A DNA stretch of 20,251 nucleotides from a virus: positions 1-20,251 of IMG/VR virus record IMGVR_UViG_3300046822_000224; one strand, 5' to 3'. The translations under genes and the position numbers were made by a program. Of this stretch, positions 11,149 to 16,978 are shown one piece after another; position 1 is the stretch's first letter; each line of letters starts with the position of its first letter. The notes beneath the pieces were generated by a model. The model was not told where the DNA came from. It was given only the letters and a program-made list of their open reading frames with translations, and ran no database searches.

Positions 11149-12843
11149 ATGATCGCGCTCTACGACGCCGATCTCCGTCAGGCCGCGCTCAATTACGGGG
11201 CGCGCGCCTACCAGGCGGACAAGTGCGTCGACATCATGCGCGAGTTGCGCGTGCACCGCTCGACGCTGGCAGTGATGGCGACCGGCCTCGGCAAGACCTA
11301 CCTGTTCGCGGTGCTCGCCGCCCTCTGGCCTGGGCGCGTGCTGGTGCTGGCCCACCGCAAGGAGCTGATCCAGCAAGCCTGGCAGAAGTTGACCGAGCTT
11401 ACCGGTGAGCGCGTCGGCATCGAGAAGGCCCACGAGCACAGCTACGGGGCCCGCATCGTCGTGGGCTCGGTCCAGACGCTCAAGGAACACCGGCTGCGCG
11501 GCATCTCGGAGCCGCCGTTCACGCTGATCATCGTCGACGAGGCGCACCACTGCACGGCGAAGAGCTACCGCAAGATCTTGGCCGCGTTCCCTGAGGCGAA
11601 GGTGCTCGGCGTGACGGCGACGCCGAAGAGGGCCGACAAGAAGGCCATGGGCCGCGTGTTCGAGAGCGAGGCCGGCGCGCCGCTCGACATGTTGTGGGGG
11701 ATTGAGAACGGATGGCTCACGCCGCTGCGGTCGGAGTCGATAGAGACGGACATCGACTTCGCCAAGCTGAAGGTGGCGAAGGACGGAGAATTCGACGAGG
11801 CAGCGCTGGACGACGCGATCTCGACGTGTGCGGTGCAGATCGCCGACGCTGCGCTGGAGCTCGCTGGCGACATGCGGATGGTGGCGTTCGCCCCTGGCGT
11901 GAAAACGGCGCACGTCACCGCGGAGACCATGAACCTGCGCCAACCCGGCAGCGCGCGCAGCCTCGACGGGAAGACGCCCGACGACGAACGCACTGCCATC
12001 CTGCGCGGGCACAAGGGCGGCGCCTTCCCGCGGCTGGCGAACATGCTGGTGCTCACCGAGGGCTACGACGATCCGCAACTCCAGGTCATCCTGAACGCGC
12101 TGCCGTGCAAGTCGCGCGCGCGCCTGGAGCAGATCATCGGCCGCGGCGCGCGGCTCTGGCCGGGGATCGAAAAGCTCGCGACGGTCGAGGAACGCAAGAC
12201 CGCGATCGCGGCCTCGCCCAAGCCTTACAACAACGTCTTCGACCTGGCCGGCAACAACATGGAAGGCTGCTGCGCGAGCCCTGTAGACATCCTGGGTGGC
12301 AGCTACAGCGACGACGAGAAGGCGAAGGCCAAGAAGAAGCTGCGCGAGGAAGGCGGCGACGTCCTGCAGGCGCTGCAACAGGCGCGGCGCGAGATTCGGG
12401 AGGCGGCGGAGCGAGCCGCGTTGTTGAAGTCGCGGATCGCGGCGCGGCGGCCACAGGACCCGTTCAAGACCATGGGCGTGGCCAATCCTGAGCCGATGCA
12501 TGTGCTCAAGCCGGAGAATGCCGCCACGCCGGAGCAGTTGCGCATCCTCCGCGATGAGCTGTACTTCGACATCCCGCCGAACTGCAGCAAGAAGCAGGCG
12601 AAGAAGCTGATCGAGATCGGCGACGCTCGCATCAAGGCCGGGCTCTGCAACTACCGCCAGATCCGCTGGCTCGACCGGTTCGGAATCAACGGGCGCCAGC
12701 TGCCTGAGAACATCGGACGCGCGATCGCCGAGGCCTACAAGGCCAGCGGCCCCGAGGGCGCGCGGCAGATGCCGCCGCGCCAAGAGATCGAGCGAATCAT
12801 TGGACAGACGTCCGCAAAGGCACAGGAAGGAGTGGCCGACTGA
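11149..12843 (+). CDS. SF2 DEAD/DEAH-box helicase (phage replication type)
   Basis: A 564-residue protein. Motif I is ATGLGKT (44-50), motif Ia-like LVLAHRKELIQQAW, motif II DEAHH (130-134), motif III TATP (156-159), motif V GYDDPQLQVILNALP and motif VI LEQIIGRGARLWPG (Q329...R336). All ATPase residues are present. It would translocate on or unwind duplex DNA using ATP. Phages commonly carry such RecQ/UvrB-like SF2 helicases in the replication region. Residues about 395-435 form a coiled coil. The C-terminal 80 residues (ATPEQLRILRDELYFDI, KKQAKKLIEIGDARIKAGLC, NYRQIRWLDRFGI) are a helical add-on seen in phage helicases of this kind. The start ATG is preceded only by the G-run as ribosome-binding site. 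Confidence 0.92.
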   Translation: MIALYDADLRQAALNYGARAYQADKCVDIMRELRVHRSTLAVMATGLGKTYLFAVLAALWPGRVLVLAHRKELIQQAWQKLTELTGERVGIEKAHEHSYGARIVVGSVQTLKEHRLRGISEPPFTLIIVDEAHHCTAKSYRKILAAFPEAKVLGVTATPKRADKKAMGRVFESEAGAPLDMLWGIENGWLTPLRSESIETDIDFAKLKVAKDGEFDEAALDDAISTCAVQIADAALELAGDMRMVAFAPGVKTAHVTAETMNLRQPGSARSLDGKTPDDERTAILRGHKGGAFPRLANMLVLTEGYDDPQLQVILNALPCKSRARLEQIIGRGARLWPGIEKLATVEERKTAIAASPKPYNNVFDLAGNNMEGCCASPVDILGGSYSDDEKAKAKKKLREEGGDVLQALQQARREIREAAERAALLKSRIAARRPQDPFKTMGVANPEPMHVLKPENAATPEQLRILRDELYFDIPPNCSKKQAKKLIEIGDARIKAGLCNYRQIRWLDRFGINGRQLPENIGRAIAEAYKASGPEGARQMPPRQEIERIIGQTSAKAQEGVAD

Positions 12844-13154
12844 TGACACAGAAGGAGAGAAAGACAGCGAACGCCAAGAAGCAATACGCCGCTCGCGTGG
12901 CCGCCGGCATCTGCGGGCGCAACGGCCGGCACGGCGCCGCGGAGCCAGGGAAGAGCTGCTGCATTCAATGCCTGAGGGAGATGGCCGCGCGCCACGGACC
13001 TAGGCGGCAACTTCCCCGTCGCCCGCCGCTCGCGCCGCCCCTCGCCCCGCCGAAGAAGGACGCCGGCGGCTGCACCGAGTGCGGTCGGTACGAGCCGATG
13101 AGTTGGTCCTCTGTGTGCTGGGTCTGCGCGAACCAGGCGGCGCAGGCGGCATGA
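12843..13154 (+). CDS. Cys-rich small protein with two zinc-binding clusters
   Basis: A 103-residue protein starting in a TGATG overlap with the helicase stop. Cluster 1 has C24, C39, C40 and C43 in a segment (KKQYAARVAAGICGRNGRHG) resembling the short zinc motif of HNH- and VSR-adjacent phage proteins. Cluster 2 has C77-x2-C80 and C92-x2-C95. A Pro/Arg linker (RPPLAPPLAPP) joins them. Function is unknown. DNA binding is likely for such a pair, by inference. Confidence 0.65.
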   Translation: MTQKERKTANAKKQYAARVAAGICGRNGRHGAAEPGKSCCIQCLREMAARHGPRRQLPRRPPLAPPLAPPKKDAGGCTECGRYEPMSWSSVCWVCANQAAQAA

Positions 13155-13597
13155 GCCAGCACGACGACGCGATCGCCGTCTGGCTAAAGGAGGCCGCTGC
13201 AGATCTGACGGCGCCGACGGCGCTCGCGCGAATGGCGGCGGCGCTGCGTTGGACGGCGCGCGTGGCGAAGTTGAAGGCGCAGGCGGCCAACGCCGAGCGG
13301 GCGCTGCGTCTGCTGGAGGCGCAGCGCGAAGCCACGCGCGGTTGGTTGATGGTCCACAACCCGACGGCGCTGGCGCTGATCGACTTCCCGGGCGGCATCG
13401 AGCTCGGGGCGCCCGATCGCGTGCTGGTCGACAACGCGCGCGTCGAATGGACGCACCTTGCAGAGGAATTGGAGCTCGCGGAGCGGATCGCGCGCCTGCT
13501 CGAGCGACCGCGCGCCAGTGCTGCCCCGAAAGCTGCGGCAAGCCCGACGGCGAAGCCGGCGACACGATTCGGCGTCACACAGGGAGGCAAACGCTGA
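13151..13597 (+). CDS. hypothetical helical protein
   Basis: A 148-residue protein with an ATGA overlap with the previous gene. Residues 5-60 are helical with heptad character (KLKAQAANAERALRLLEAQR). The middle has LMVHNPTALALIDFPGGIEL, then a second helical stretch (HLAEELELAERIARLLERPR) and a Lys/Ala/Pro tail. No known domain is recognised. It is possibly a scaffold or partner of the helicase group, but nothing shows this. Confidence 0.6.
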   Translation: MSQHDDAIAVWLKEAAADLTAPTALARMAAALRWTARVAKLKAQAANAERALRLLEAQREATRGWLMVHNPTALALIDFPGGIELGAPDRVLVDNARVEWTHLAEELELAERIARLLERPRASAAPKAAASPTAKPATRFGVTQGGKR

Positions 13598-13755
13598 TGG
13601 CGATGTGCCAGGGCAAGAAGAAGTTCGGCACCGAGGGGCTGGCGCGCGCGGTCGCGGCGCAGCCGCTCCGTAGCGGCAAGCGGAAGCCGCAGCTTTTCGT
13701 CTATCAGTGCCCGGCATGCGGATGCTGGCACCTCTCGCGAAGGGAGAGCCGGTGA
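13597..13755 (+). CDS. small single zinc-ribbon protein
   Basis: A 52-residue protein at a TGATG overlap, with GGGAGG upstream. The pattern KKKFGTEGLARAVAAQPLRS, then FVYQCPACGCWHLSRR, is the common phage mini zinc-ribbon (C-x2-C-x-C-W-H-L). It typically sits beside HNH endonucleases or replication genes, as here. Its function is not established. An ATG at 13603 is an alternative start giving a two-residue shorter protein. Confidence 0.7.
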   Translation: MAMCQGKKKFGTEGLARAVAAQPLRSGKRKPQLFVYQCPACGCWHLSRRESR

Positions 13756-14129
13756 CAAAGCACCAAGAGCGGAACCAGGAGCACGCCGAGTACCTGGCGT
13801 GGGTGCACACGCGGCCCTGTGCGGCGTGCGGGACGCGAAAGAACATCCAAGCGGCGCACGTCGGGCGCGGCGGAATGGGCATGAAGCACGGCAGCGACGC
13901 GGAGGTGATTCCGCTGTGCGGGCCGCACTGGGACGACGTCGGCAGTTCGGCCATGTTAGCAGACTTCACGTACTACCCGAAGGTCCTGCAGGGATGCCAC
14001 TCTGAGCATGACCAGCGCTCGGGCCGCTTCGCGCAGCAGGACCTACGCGATTGGGACGCGCACCAAATCGCCGTCCACCGCGGGCTATTCGCGATCCGCA
14101 ACGTCGGCGCGCAGGTGGTGCCATTTTAG
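13752..14129 (+). CDS. HNH-type nuclease (DUF968/Ref-like)
   Basis: A 125-residue protein from GTG 13752, which overlaps the previous TGA (GTGA). The motif order is HTRPCAACGTRKNIQAAHVG with C23/C26 and H36, then GGMGMKHGSDAEVIPLCGPH with C56 and H59, then GCHSEHDQRSGRF with C82, H83 and H86. The GGMGMK block followed by IPLCxxH and CHxxHD is what I associate with the DUF968/Ref-type phage nucleases. These are ββα-metal DNases related to HNH proteins, and P1 Ref cuts DNA at RecA displacement loops. About 20 residues (61-80) sit between H59 and C82, longer than I would expect, so the domain may be interrupted by an insertion. It lies among replication genes. Confidence 0.78.
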   Translation: MTKHQERNQEHAEYLAWVHTRPCAACGTRKNIQAAHVGRGGMGMKHGSDAEVIPLCGPHWDDVGSSAMLADFTYYPKVLQGCHSEHDQRSGRFAQQDLRDWDAHQIAVHRGLFAIRNVGAQVVPF

Positions 14130-14603
14130 ATGCTGCGCACCGTGCCCATATCGCTCCGCGCGGCCAACGCCTTTGTGCGTGATTTGCACCGGCACAACAA
14201 GCCGTGTCGTGGTCACAAGTTCTCGTTTGCCGTCTCCGACGGTGACGTGATCGTTGGTGTCGCAATCTGCGGTAGGCCAGTCGCGCGCGGCCTGGACGAT
14301 GGACGAACCCTCGAGGTGAGCAGGACGTGCACGAACGGATATCTCGGCGCCAATTCGAAGCTCTACACGACGGCGCGCGTGATCGCGAAGGCGATGGGTT
14401 ACCGGCGCCTGGTGACGTACACGCAGGGCGACGAGGAAGGGAAGTCGCTCAAGGTCGCCGGGTTCGTCCAGGCCGCAGAGCTTGAGCCGCGCGGTTCGTG
14501 GGCCGAGTCCACCACCGGAACGCTCAAGGCCATGCGCGACCCGATCGGAAACGGCGGGGTGGCCAGGAAGCGCTGGGAAATCGTGTTCGAGGGAACCGCG
14601 TGA
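14130..14603 (+). CDS. XF1762-like phage protein (GNAT-like fold)
   Basis: A 157-residue protein whose ATG follows the previous TAG directly. The sequence LRAANAFVRDLHRHNKPCRG, HKFSFAVSDGDVIVGVAICG, RTLEVSRTCTNGYLGANSKL and YTTARVIAKAMGYRRLVTYT matches the XF1762 family found in many phages. Its central part resembles a GNAT acyl-CoA transferase core (VGVAICGRPVAR, then a RxxxG-like ANSKLY loop), but no activity is proven. The end WEIVFEGTA and the length agree with the family. It would act in the cytoplasm on an unknown substrate. Confidence 0.8.
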   Translation: MLRTVPISLRAANAFVRDLHRHNKPCRGHKFSFAVSDGDVIVGVAICGRPVARGLDDGRTLEVSRTCTNGYLGANSKLYTTARVIAKAMGYRRLVTYTQGDEEGKSLKVAGFVQAAELEPRGSWAESTTGTLKAMRDPIGNGGVARKRWEIVFEGTA

Positions 14604-14776
14604 TCCGCTACTGCGAGCACCCACCCTGCTACACGCTGCTGCTCACCACGGTCGGCGCGAGGCGCACGCGAACGTGCACCGCCCACGCTGGGCAGCGACC
14701 GCCCGAAGAGAGCGACGCGGAGATTGCGGAGCGCACGCGCAAGGCGATGGGCTGGGCGAAGCCGATGGCGCGATGA
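14600..14776 (+). CDS. small Cys/His protein
   Basis: A 58-residue protein at a GTGA overlap. C5, C10, C26 and H29 (RYCEHPPCYTLLLTT, TCTAHAG) are arranged like a minimal zinc-binding site. An acidic helix follows (ESDAEIAERTRKAMGWAKPM). No family is recognised. The overlaps on both sides support it as real. Confidence 0.6.
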   Translation: MIRYCEHPPCYTLLLTTVGARRTRTCTAHAGQRPPEESDAEIAERTRKAMGWAKPMAR

Positions 14777-15000
14777 CGAGCAACCTGCGACTTATGGGCC
14801 CGCGCGGGTTCATGGAGTTCATGGTCGACGAGGTAGGGCAACGACTGCGCTGCAGGTGCGGGTGGTGGATCGACACGCGCCACACGGATCCACGCGACGC
14901 GCAATGGGAAGCCGTGACGCACGAGTGCGCAGCGCCGTGGAAAGGCTTCGCTCGCTACACGATCAGACCCGATCGACCAAAGGGTCGCAGAACGGATTGA
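14773..15000 (+). CDS. small Cys-containing protein
   Basis: A 75-residue protein at an ATGA overlap, the last gene of the early/replication run. C27-x-C29 and H50-x-C52 (LRCRCGWWIDTRH and WEAVTHECAAP) could bind a metal. The tail is basic (RPDRPKGRRTD). No family is recognised. A 272-base non-coding gap follows. Confidence 0.6.
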   Translation: MTSNLRLMGPRGFMEFMVDEVGQRLRCRCGWWIDTRHTDPRDAQWEAVTHECAAPWKGFARYTIRPDRPKGRRTD

Positions 15001-15272
15001 AACCGGGGCCAATGAATACGACTCACTGTCAGGCGACGGCGGGGCCTTCCGCAATCGCACGCGAGGCGCAGCCGCAACGGGGCTTGGGCGCGCCGGCAAA
15101 GGTGGTCGGGCTCCGCTGACATCACCGGGCGTCGCGCGCTGACAGCGCCGGCAAACGGACCGCTCTCATGGCCTCTGGTGCTCAGACCCAGAGATCGCCC
15201 CGGCTGCTGCCACGAAGTTTCAAGTTATTTTGAAAGTATTGAACGTTCTGAAAGTTCTGATAGAACTGAAAC
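15001..15272 (+). promoter_or_regulatory. non-coding region upstream of late genes
   Basis: This gap separates replication genes from terminase genes. It has a 35-codon open frame (15012-15119), the 13-mer AATACGACTCACT (15015-15027) identical to the T7 RNA polymerase promoter core, GCGCCGGCAAA as a direct repeat (15090-15100 and 15145-15155), and an AT-richer end from 15211. A possible sigma-70 promoter is TTGAAC (15239-15244) and TAGAAC (15261-15266) with a 16-base spacer. The late promoter and perhaps a packaging (pac/cos) site are expected here, but this is inference. Confidence 0.55.
15012..15119 (+). CDS. possible 35-residue peptide
   Basis: An open frame from ATG 15012 to TGA 15119, with only a weak purine-rich stretch upstream. 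The peptide has one Cys and a Gly/Ala/Arg-rich tail and no recognisable feature. Codon usage does not exclude it, but it lies in a region that looks regulatory, so I rate it as doubtful. Confidence 0.2.
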   Translation: MNTTHCQATAGPSAIAREAQPQRGLGAPAKVVGLR

Positions 15273-15275
15273 GTG
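15231..15275 (+). repeat. five 9-bp iteron-like repeats before the late genes
   Basis: Five units start every 9 bases at 15231, 15240, 15249, 15258 and 15267: TGAAAGTAT, TGAACGTTC, TGAAAGTTC, TGATAGAAC, TGAAACGTG. The centre holds the perfect palindrome GAACGTTC (15241-15248). The flanking GTTTCA (15217-15222) and TGAAAC (15267-15272) are an inverted pair with exactly the same centre of symmetry. The array overlaps the putative late promoter and the start codon at 15273. Confidence 0.65.
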
Positions 15276-15800
15276 AGCGCACCGACGGCCTCATGGGACG
15301 CAGTGCTCCAGGCGGAGGGCCTGGGCGAGCTGTCAGCCAAGAGCGCTCTCTCGAGCAAATTTAGGACGATGACCGCGGTGGAACTGGAGGCGTATACGAA
15401 GGCCGTCGAGGCGTGGCAGGCCTGGGCCTACCGCGTGCTGGCCGAGCACCTCTGGTGGAATGACCACGAGCGGGAGATCTGGCGCCTCTATGCCGAGGGC
15501 GTGCCAACCCGGGCGATACCCGCGCGCGTCGCCGCCACCGCGAGCCGCCGGCGCCGCCGCGACCCACGGTCCCAGCGCGTCGTGAGCGATGGGCGCCCGA
15601 GCTCGCGGTTTGCCATCCAGCGCATCATCGCCCGCGTCAAGGCCGAGCACCCCGGACCCACGAGTCCATGGAGACGCCGCCAGCTCGCCCCCGCCAGTGC
15701 GGAGCCGCCGCCCGCCGTCGGAACAATTCGAAGATTCGCAGCCGCCGAGTGCCGTGCGCTCGAGCGAGAAATCAAACCCGCACGAAAGGAACGTCCATGA
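15273..15800 (+). CDS. putative DNA-binding protein at the head of the late operon
   Basis: A 175-residue protein from GTG 15273, with no Shine-Dalgarno. The start coincides with the predicted transcription start of the TTGAAC/TAGAAC promoter, so a leaderless message is possible. Residues about 62-125 look like a sigma-70 region 4-type helix-turn-helix (ERE IWRLYAEGVPTRAIPA, then SRFAIQRIIARVKAEH) split by a basic loop (TASRRRRRDPRSQR). The C-terminus is Pro/Ala-rich then basic. Proteins of this type occur upstream of terminase genes in many phages. A late-gene regulator or DNA-recognition accessory for packaging is a reasonable inference. Confidence 0.6.
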   Translation: MSAPTASWDAVLQAEGLGELSAKSALSSKFRTMTAVELEAYTKAVEAWQAWAYRVLAEHLWWNDHEREIWRLYAEGVPTRAIPARVAATASRRRRRDPRSQRVVSDGRPSSRFAIQRIIARVKAEHPGPTSPWRRRQLAPASAEPPPAVGTIRRFAAAECRALEREIKPARKERP

Positions 15801-16009
15801 AGTCGCCGCCGTTTCGCTACAAGGTAATCTCGTTTCGCACCCCGATGGGCATCCCAGGCAACCGCATGCCGAAGGAGGCGATCGTAGACGTCGACGGCAT
15901 CCCGCACGCCGGCGGCATCGACGTGCGGTTTGACGACGTGGTGCGCACCTACGCCTGGCACCGCATCGACTACGCGGACCGGTCGCTGCCGGCGGAGGTG
16001 GCGCCATGA
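15797..16009 (+). CDS. small hypothetical protein
   Basis: A 70-residue protein at an ATGA overlap. It is beta-rich with aromatic residues (FRYKVISFRTPMGIPGNRMP, then IDVRFDDVVRTYAWHRIDYA). No family is recognised. It is supported by overlaps on both sides and G/C third positions. Confidence 0.6.
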   Translation: MKSPPFRYKVISFRTPMGIPGNRMPKEAIVDVDGIPHAGGIDVRFDDVVRTYAWHRIDYADRSLPAEVAP

Positions 16010-16155
16010 AGACCGAGACTCGCCAAGAGTGGGCGGCGCGCATCTTCAACGAGATGTTCCCTTCGCCGGCCCGGCGGCTGGACTGGCGCATCTTCGCGAT
16101 GCCGTCAGACCTAGTGGCCTGGATCAAACGGCGGGAAGCGGCGGTGCAGACGTGA
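16006..16155 (+). CDS. small hypothetical protein
   Basis: A 49-residue protein at an ATGA overlap (ATG 16006, TGA 16153-16155). It is helical and amphipathic (RQEWAARIFNEMFPSPARRL, then PSDLVAWIKRREAAVQT). Nothing is recognised. Its stop overlaps the next GTG. Confidence 0.55.
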   Translation: MKTETRQEWAARIFNEMFPSPARRLDWRIFAMPSDLVAWIKRREAAVQT

Positions 16156-16373
16156 CCGGCGCGCACCGCGAGGACCTGATTCGGGCCGCGCGCGCCGTTC
16201 TGAGCGTCAAGCCGACCCTGGTGGGCAAGCTGACCATTAACGAGAATGCCGGCACGGTCAGCGACCGCGTGACGGGCGAGGTGCATGCGTTCGTGGCGCC
16301 CGAGATGTCGGCCATGGGGCCGGGCGAGTTCATCGGCTGGTCGGCATGGCCGCGGAAGCTGCTGGCGGTGTGA
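16152..16373 (+). CDS. small hypothetical protein
   Basis: A 73-residue protein at a GTGA overlap (GTG 16152). The N-terminal helix REDLIRAARAVLSV is followed by a beta-rich part (VGKLTINENAGTVSDRVTGE, then FIGWSAWPRKLLAV). No family is recognised. It ends two bases before the TerS start (TGA 16371-16373, GTG 16375). Confidence 0.6.
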   Translation: MTGAHREDLIRAARAVLSVKPTLVGKLTINENAGTVSDRVTGEVHAFVAPEMSAMGPGEFIGWSAWPRKLLAV

Positions 16374-16374
16374 C

Positions 16375-16737
16375 GTGGCTGAGAGCAGGGAGCCTGAGCG
16401 ACCACGCGGCCGGCCATTCCCGCCGGGCGTGAGCGGTAACCCAGGTGGTCGGCCGAGAAAGCTTGTGGAAATCGAGCAGATGCTCGACGACGAGTTCCGT
16501 ACGGTCGAGGAGCTGCGCGAGACCTTCCGCGTGCTGAAGAAACTCGCCCTGCAGGGCGTGGAGAACGACGTGTTCGACAAGGAGGGCGCAGTCTGCGGCA
16601 GCAAGACCACCTATCACCCGGCCTACATGCAGATGCTGCTCGATCGGCTCATCGGCCCGGCGAAGGAGATCCCAGTCGACCTGTCGGGCGTATCCGAGGG
16701 CGCGCTAGCCGAACTGCGCCAGGTGCTGAAGCAGTGA
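16375..16737 (+). CDS. terS: terminase small subunit-like protein (DUF5681-type N-terminus)
   Basis: A 120-residue protein from GTG 16375. The N-terminal block PRGRPFPPGVSGNPGGRPRK is the DUF5681 motif that opens many phage TerS-like proteins. Helical segments follow (VEIEQMLDDEFRTVEELRET, then LKKLALQGVENDVF) and a C-terminal helix containing LLDRLIGPAKEIPVDLSGVS. TerS recognises the viral packaging site and forms a ring that regulates TerL. The following TerL gene and the size support the call. The sequence is diverged, so it rests on context and the N-terminal motif. Confidence 0.75.
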   Translation: MAESREPERPRGRPFPPGVSGNPGGRPRKLVEIEQMLDDEFRTVEELRETFRVLKKLALQGVENDVFDKEGAVCGSKTTYHPAYMQMLLDRLIGPAKEIPVDLSGVSEGALAELRQVLKQ

Positions 16738-16910
16738 TGCTCTTGCTCTGTCGCTGCATGGCGCCGCGAGCGCAGGACTGCGCCGGTAAGGCGCGCGCGA
16801 ACGGCCTTTGCGACATATGCGGCGCGGTCGGTACGACCCACTGGCTCGAGCACATGCGCGCAGCCATCGCGGCGATCTGGCGCCTCGCACCCAAGAAACG
16901 GACGCAATGA
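16737..16910 (+). CDS. small zinc-ribbon-like protein
   Basis: A 57-residue protein at a TGATG overlap with TerS. C5, C7, C15 and C25-x2-C28 (CRCMAPRAQDCAG, LCDICGAVG) form a possible zinc site, followed by a basic helix (MRAAIAAIWRLAPKKR). It lies between TerS and TerL. Function is unknown. Confidence 0.55.
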   Translation: MLLLCRCMAPRAQDCAGKARANGLCDICGAVGTTHWLEHMRAAIAAIWRLAPKKRTQ

Positions 16911-16978
16911 TGCGGGCGCTCTGGAGGTGGCTGCGCCGGGGCTACTGGTTGGTGGCCGGCCGGCCACTGCCGCCGTGA
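16907..16978 (+). CDS. 23-residue peptide coupling to TerL
   Basis: ATG 16907 overlaps the previous TGA and the frame ends at TGA 16976-16978, which overlaps the TerL GTG (16975). The product, MMRALWRWLRRGYWLVAGRP and three more residues, is aromatic and basic. It may serve mainly to carry ribosomes to the TerL start, which lacks its own Shine-Dalgarno. Alternatively TerL starts at GTG 16927 and this peptide is not made. Confidence 0.4.
   Translation: MMRALWRWLRRGYWLVAGRPLPP

Noticed and set aside
11149-11408. Continuation of the small gene at 10911 into the helicase gene
   Set aside because: Only arises from the ten-G tract; its composition changes to Arg/Ala/Gly noise exactly at the tract.
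11074-12849. 591-codon reverse-strand frame opposite the helicase
   Set aside because: A typical GC-rich antisense shadow; Arg/Leu/Asp-rich with no domain, while the forward frame has all helicase motifs.
15333-16610. 425-codon reverse-strand frame over small late genes and TerS
   Set aside because: Covers several coupled forward genes; no motif and low-complexity Arg/Ser content.
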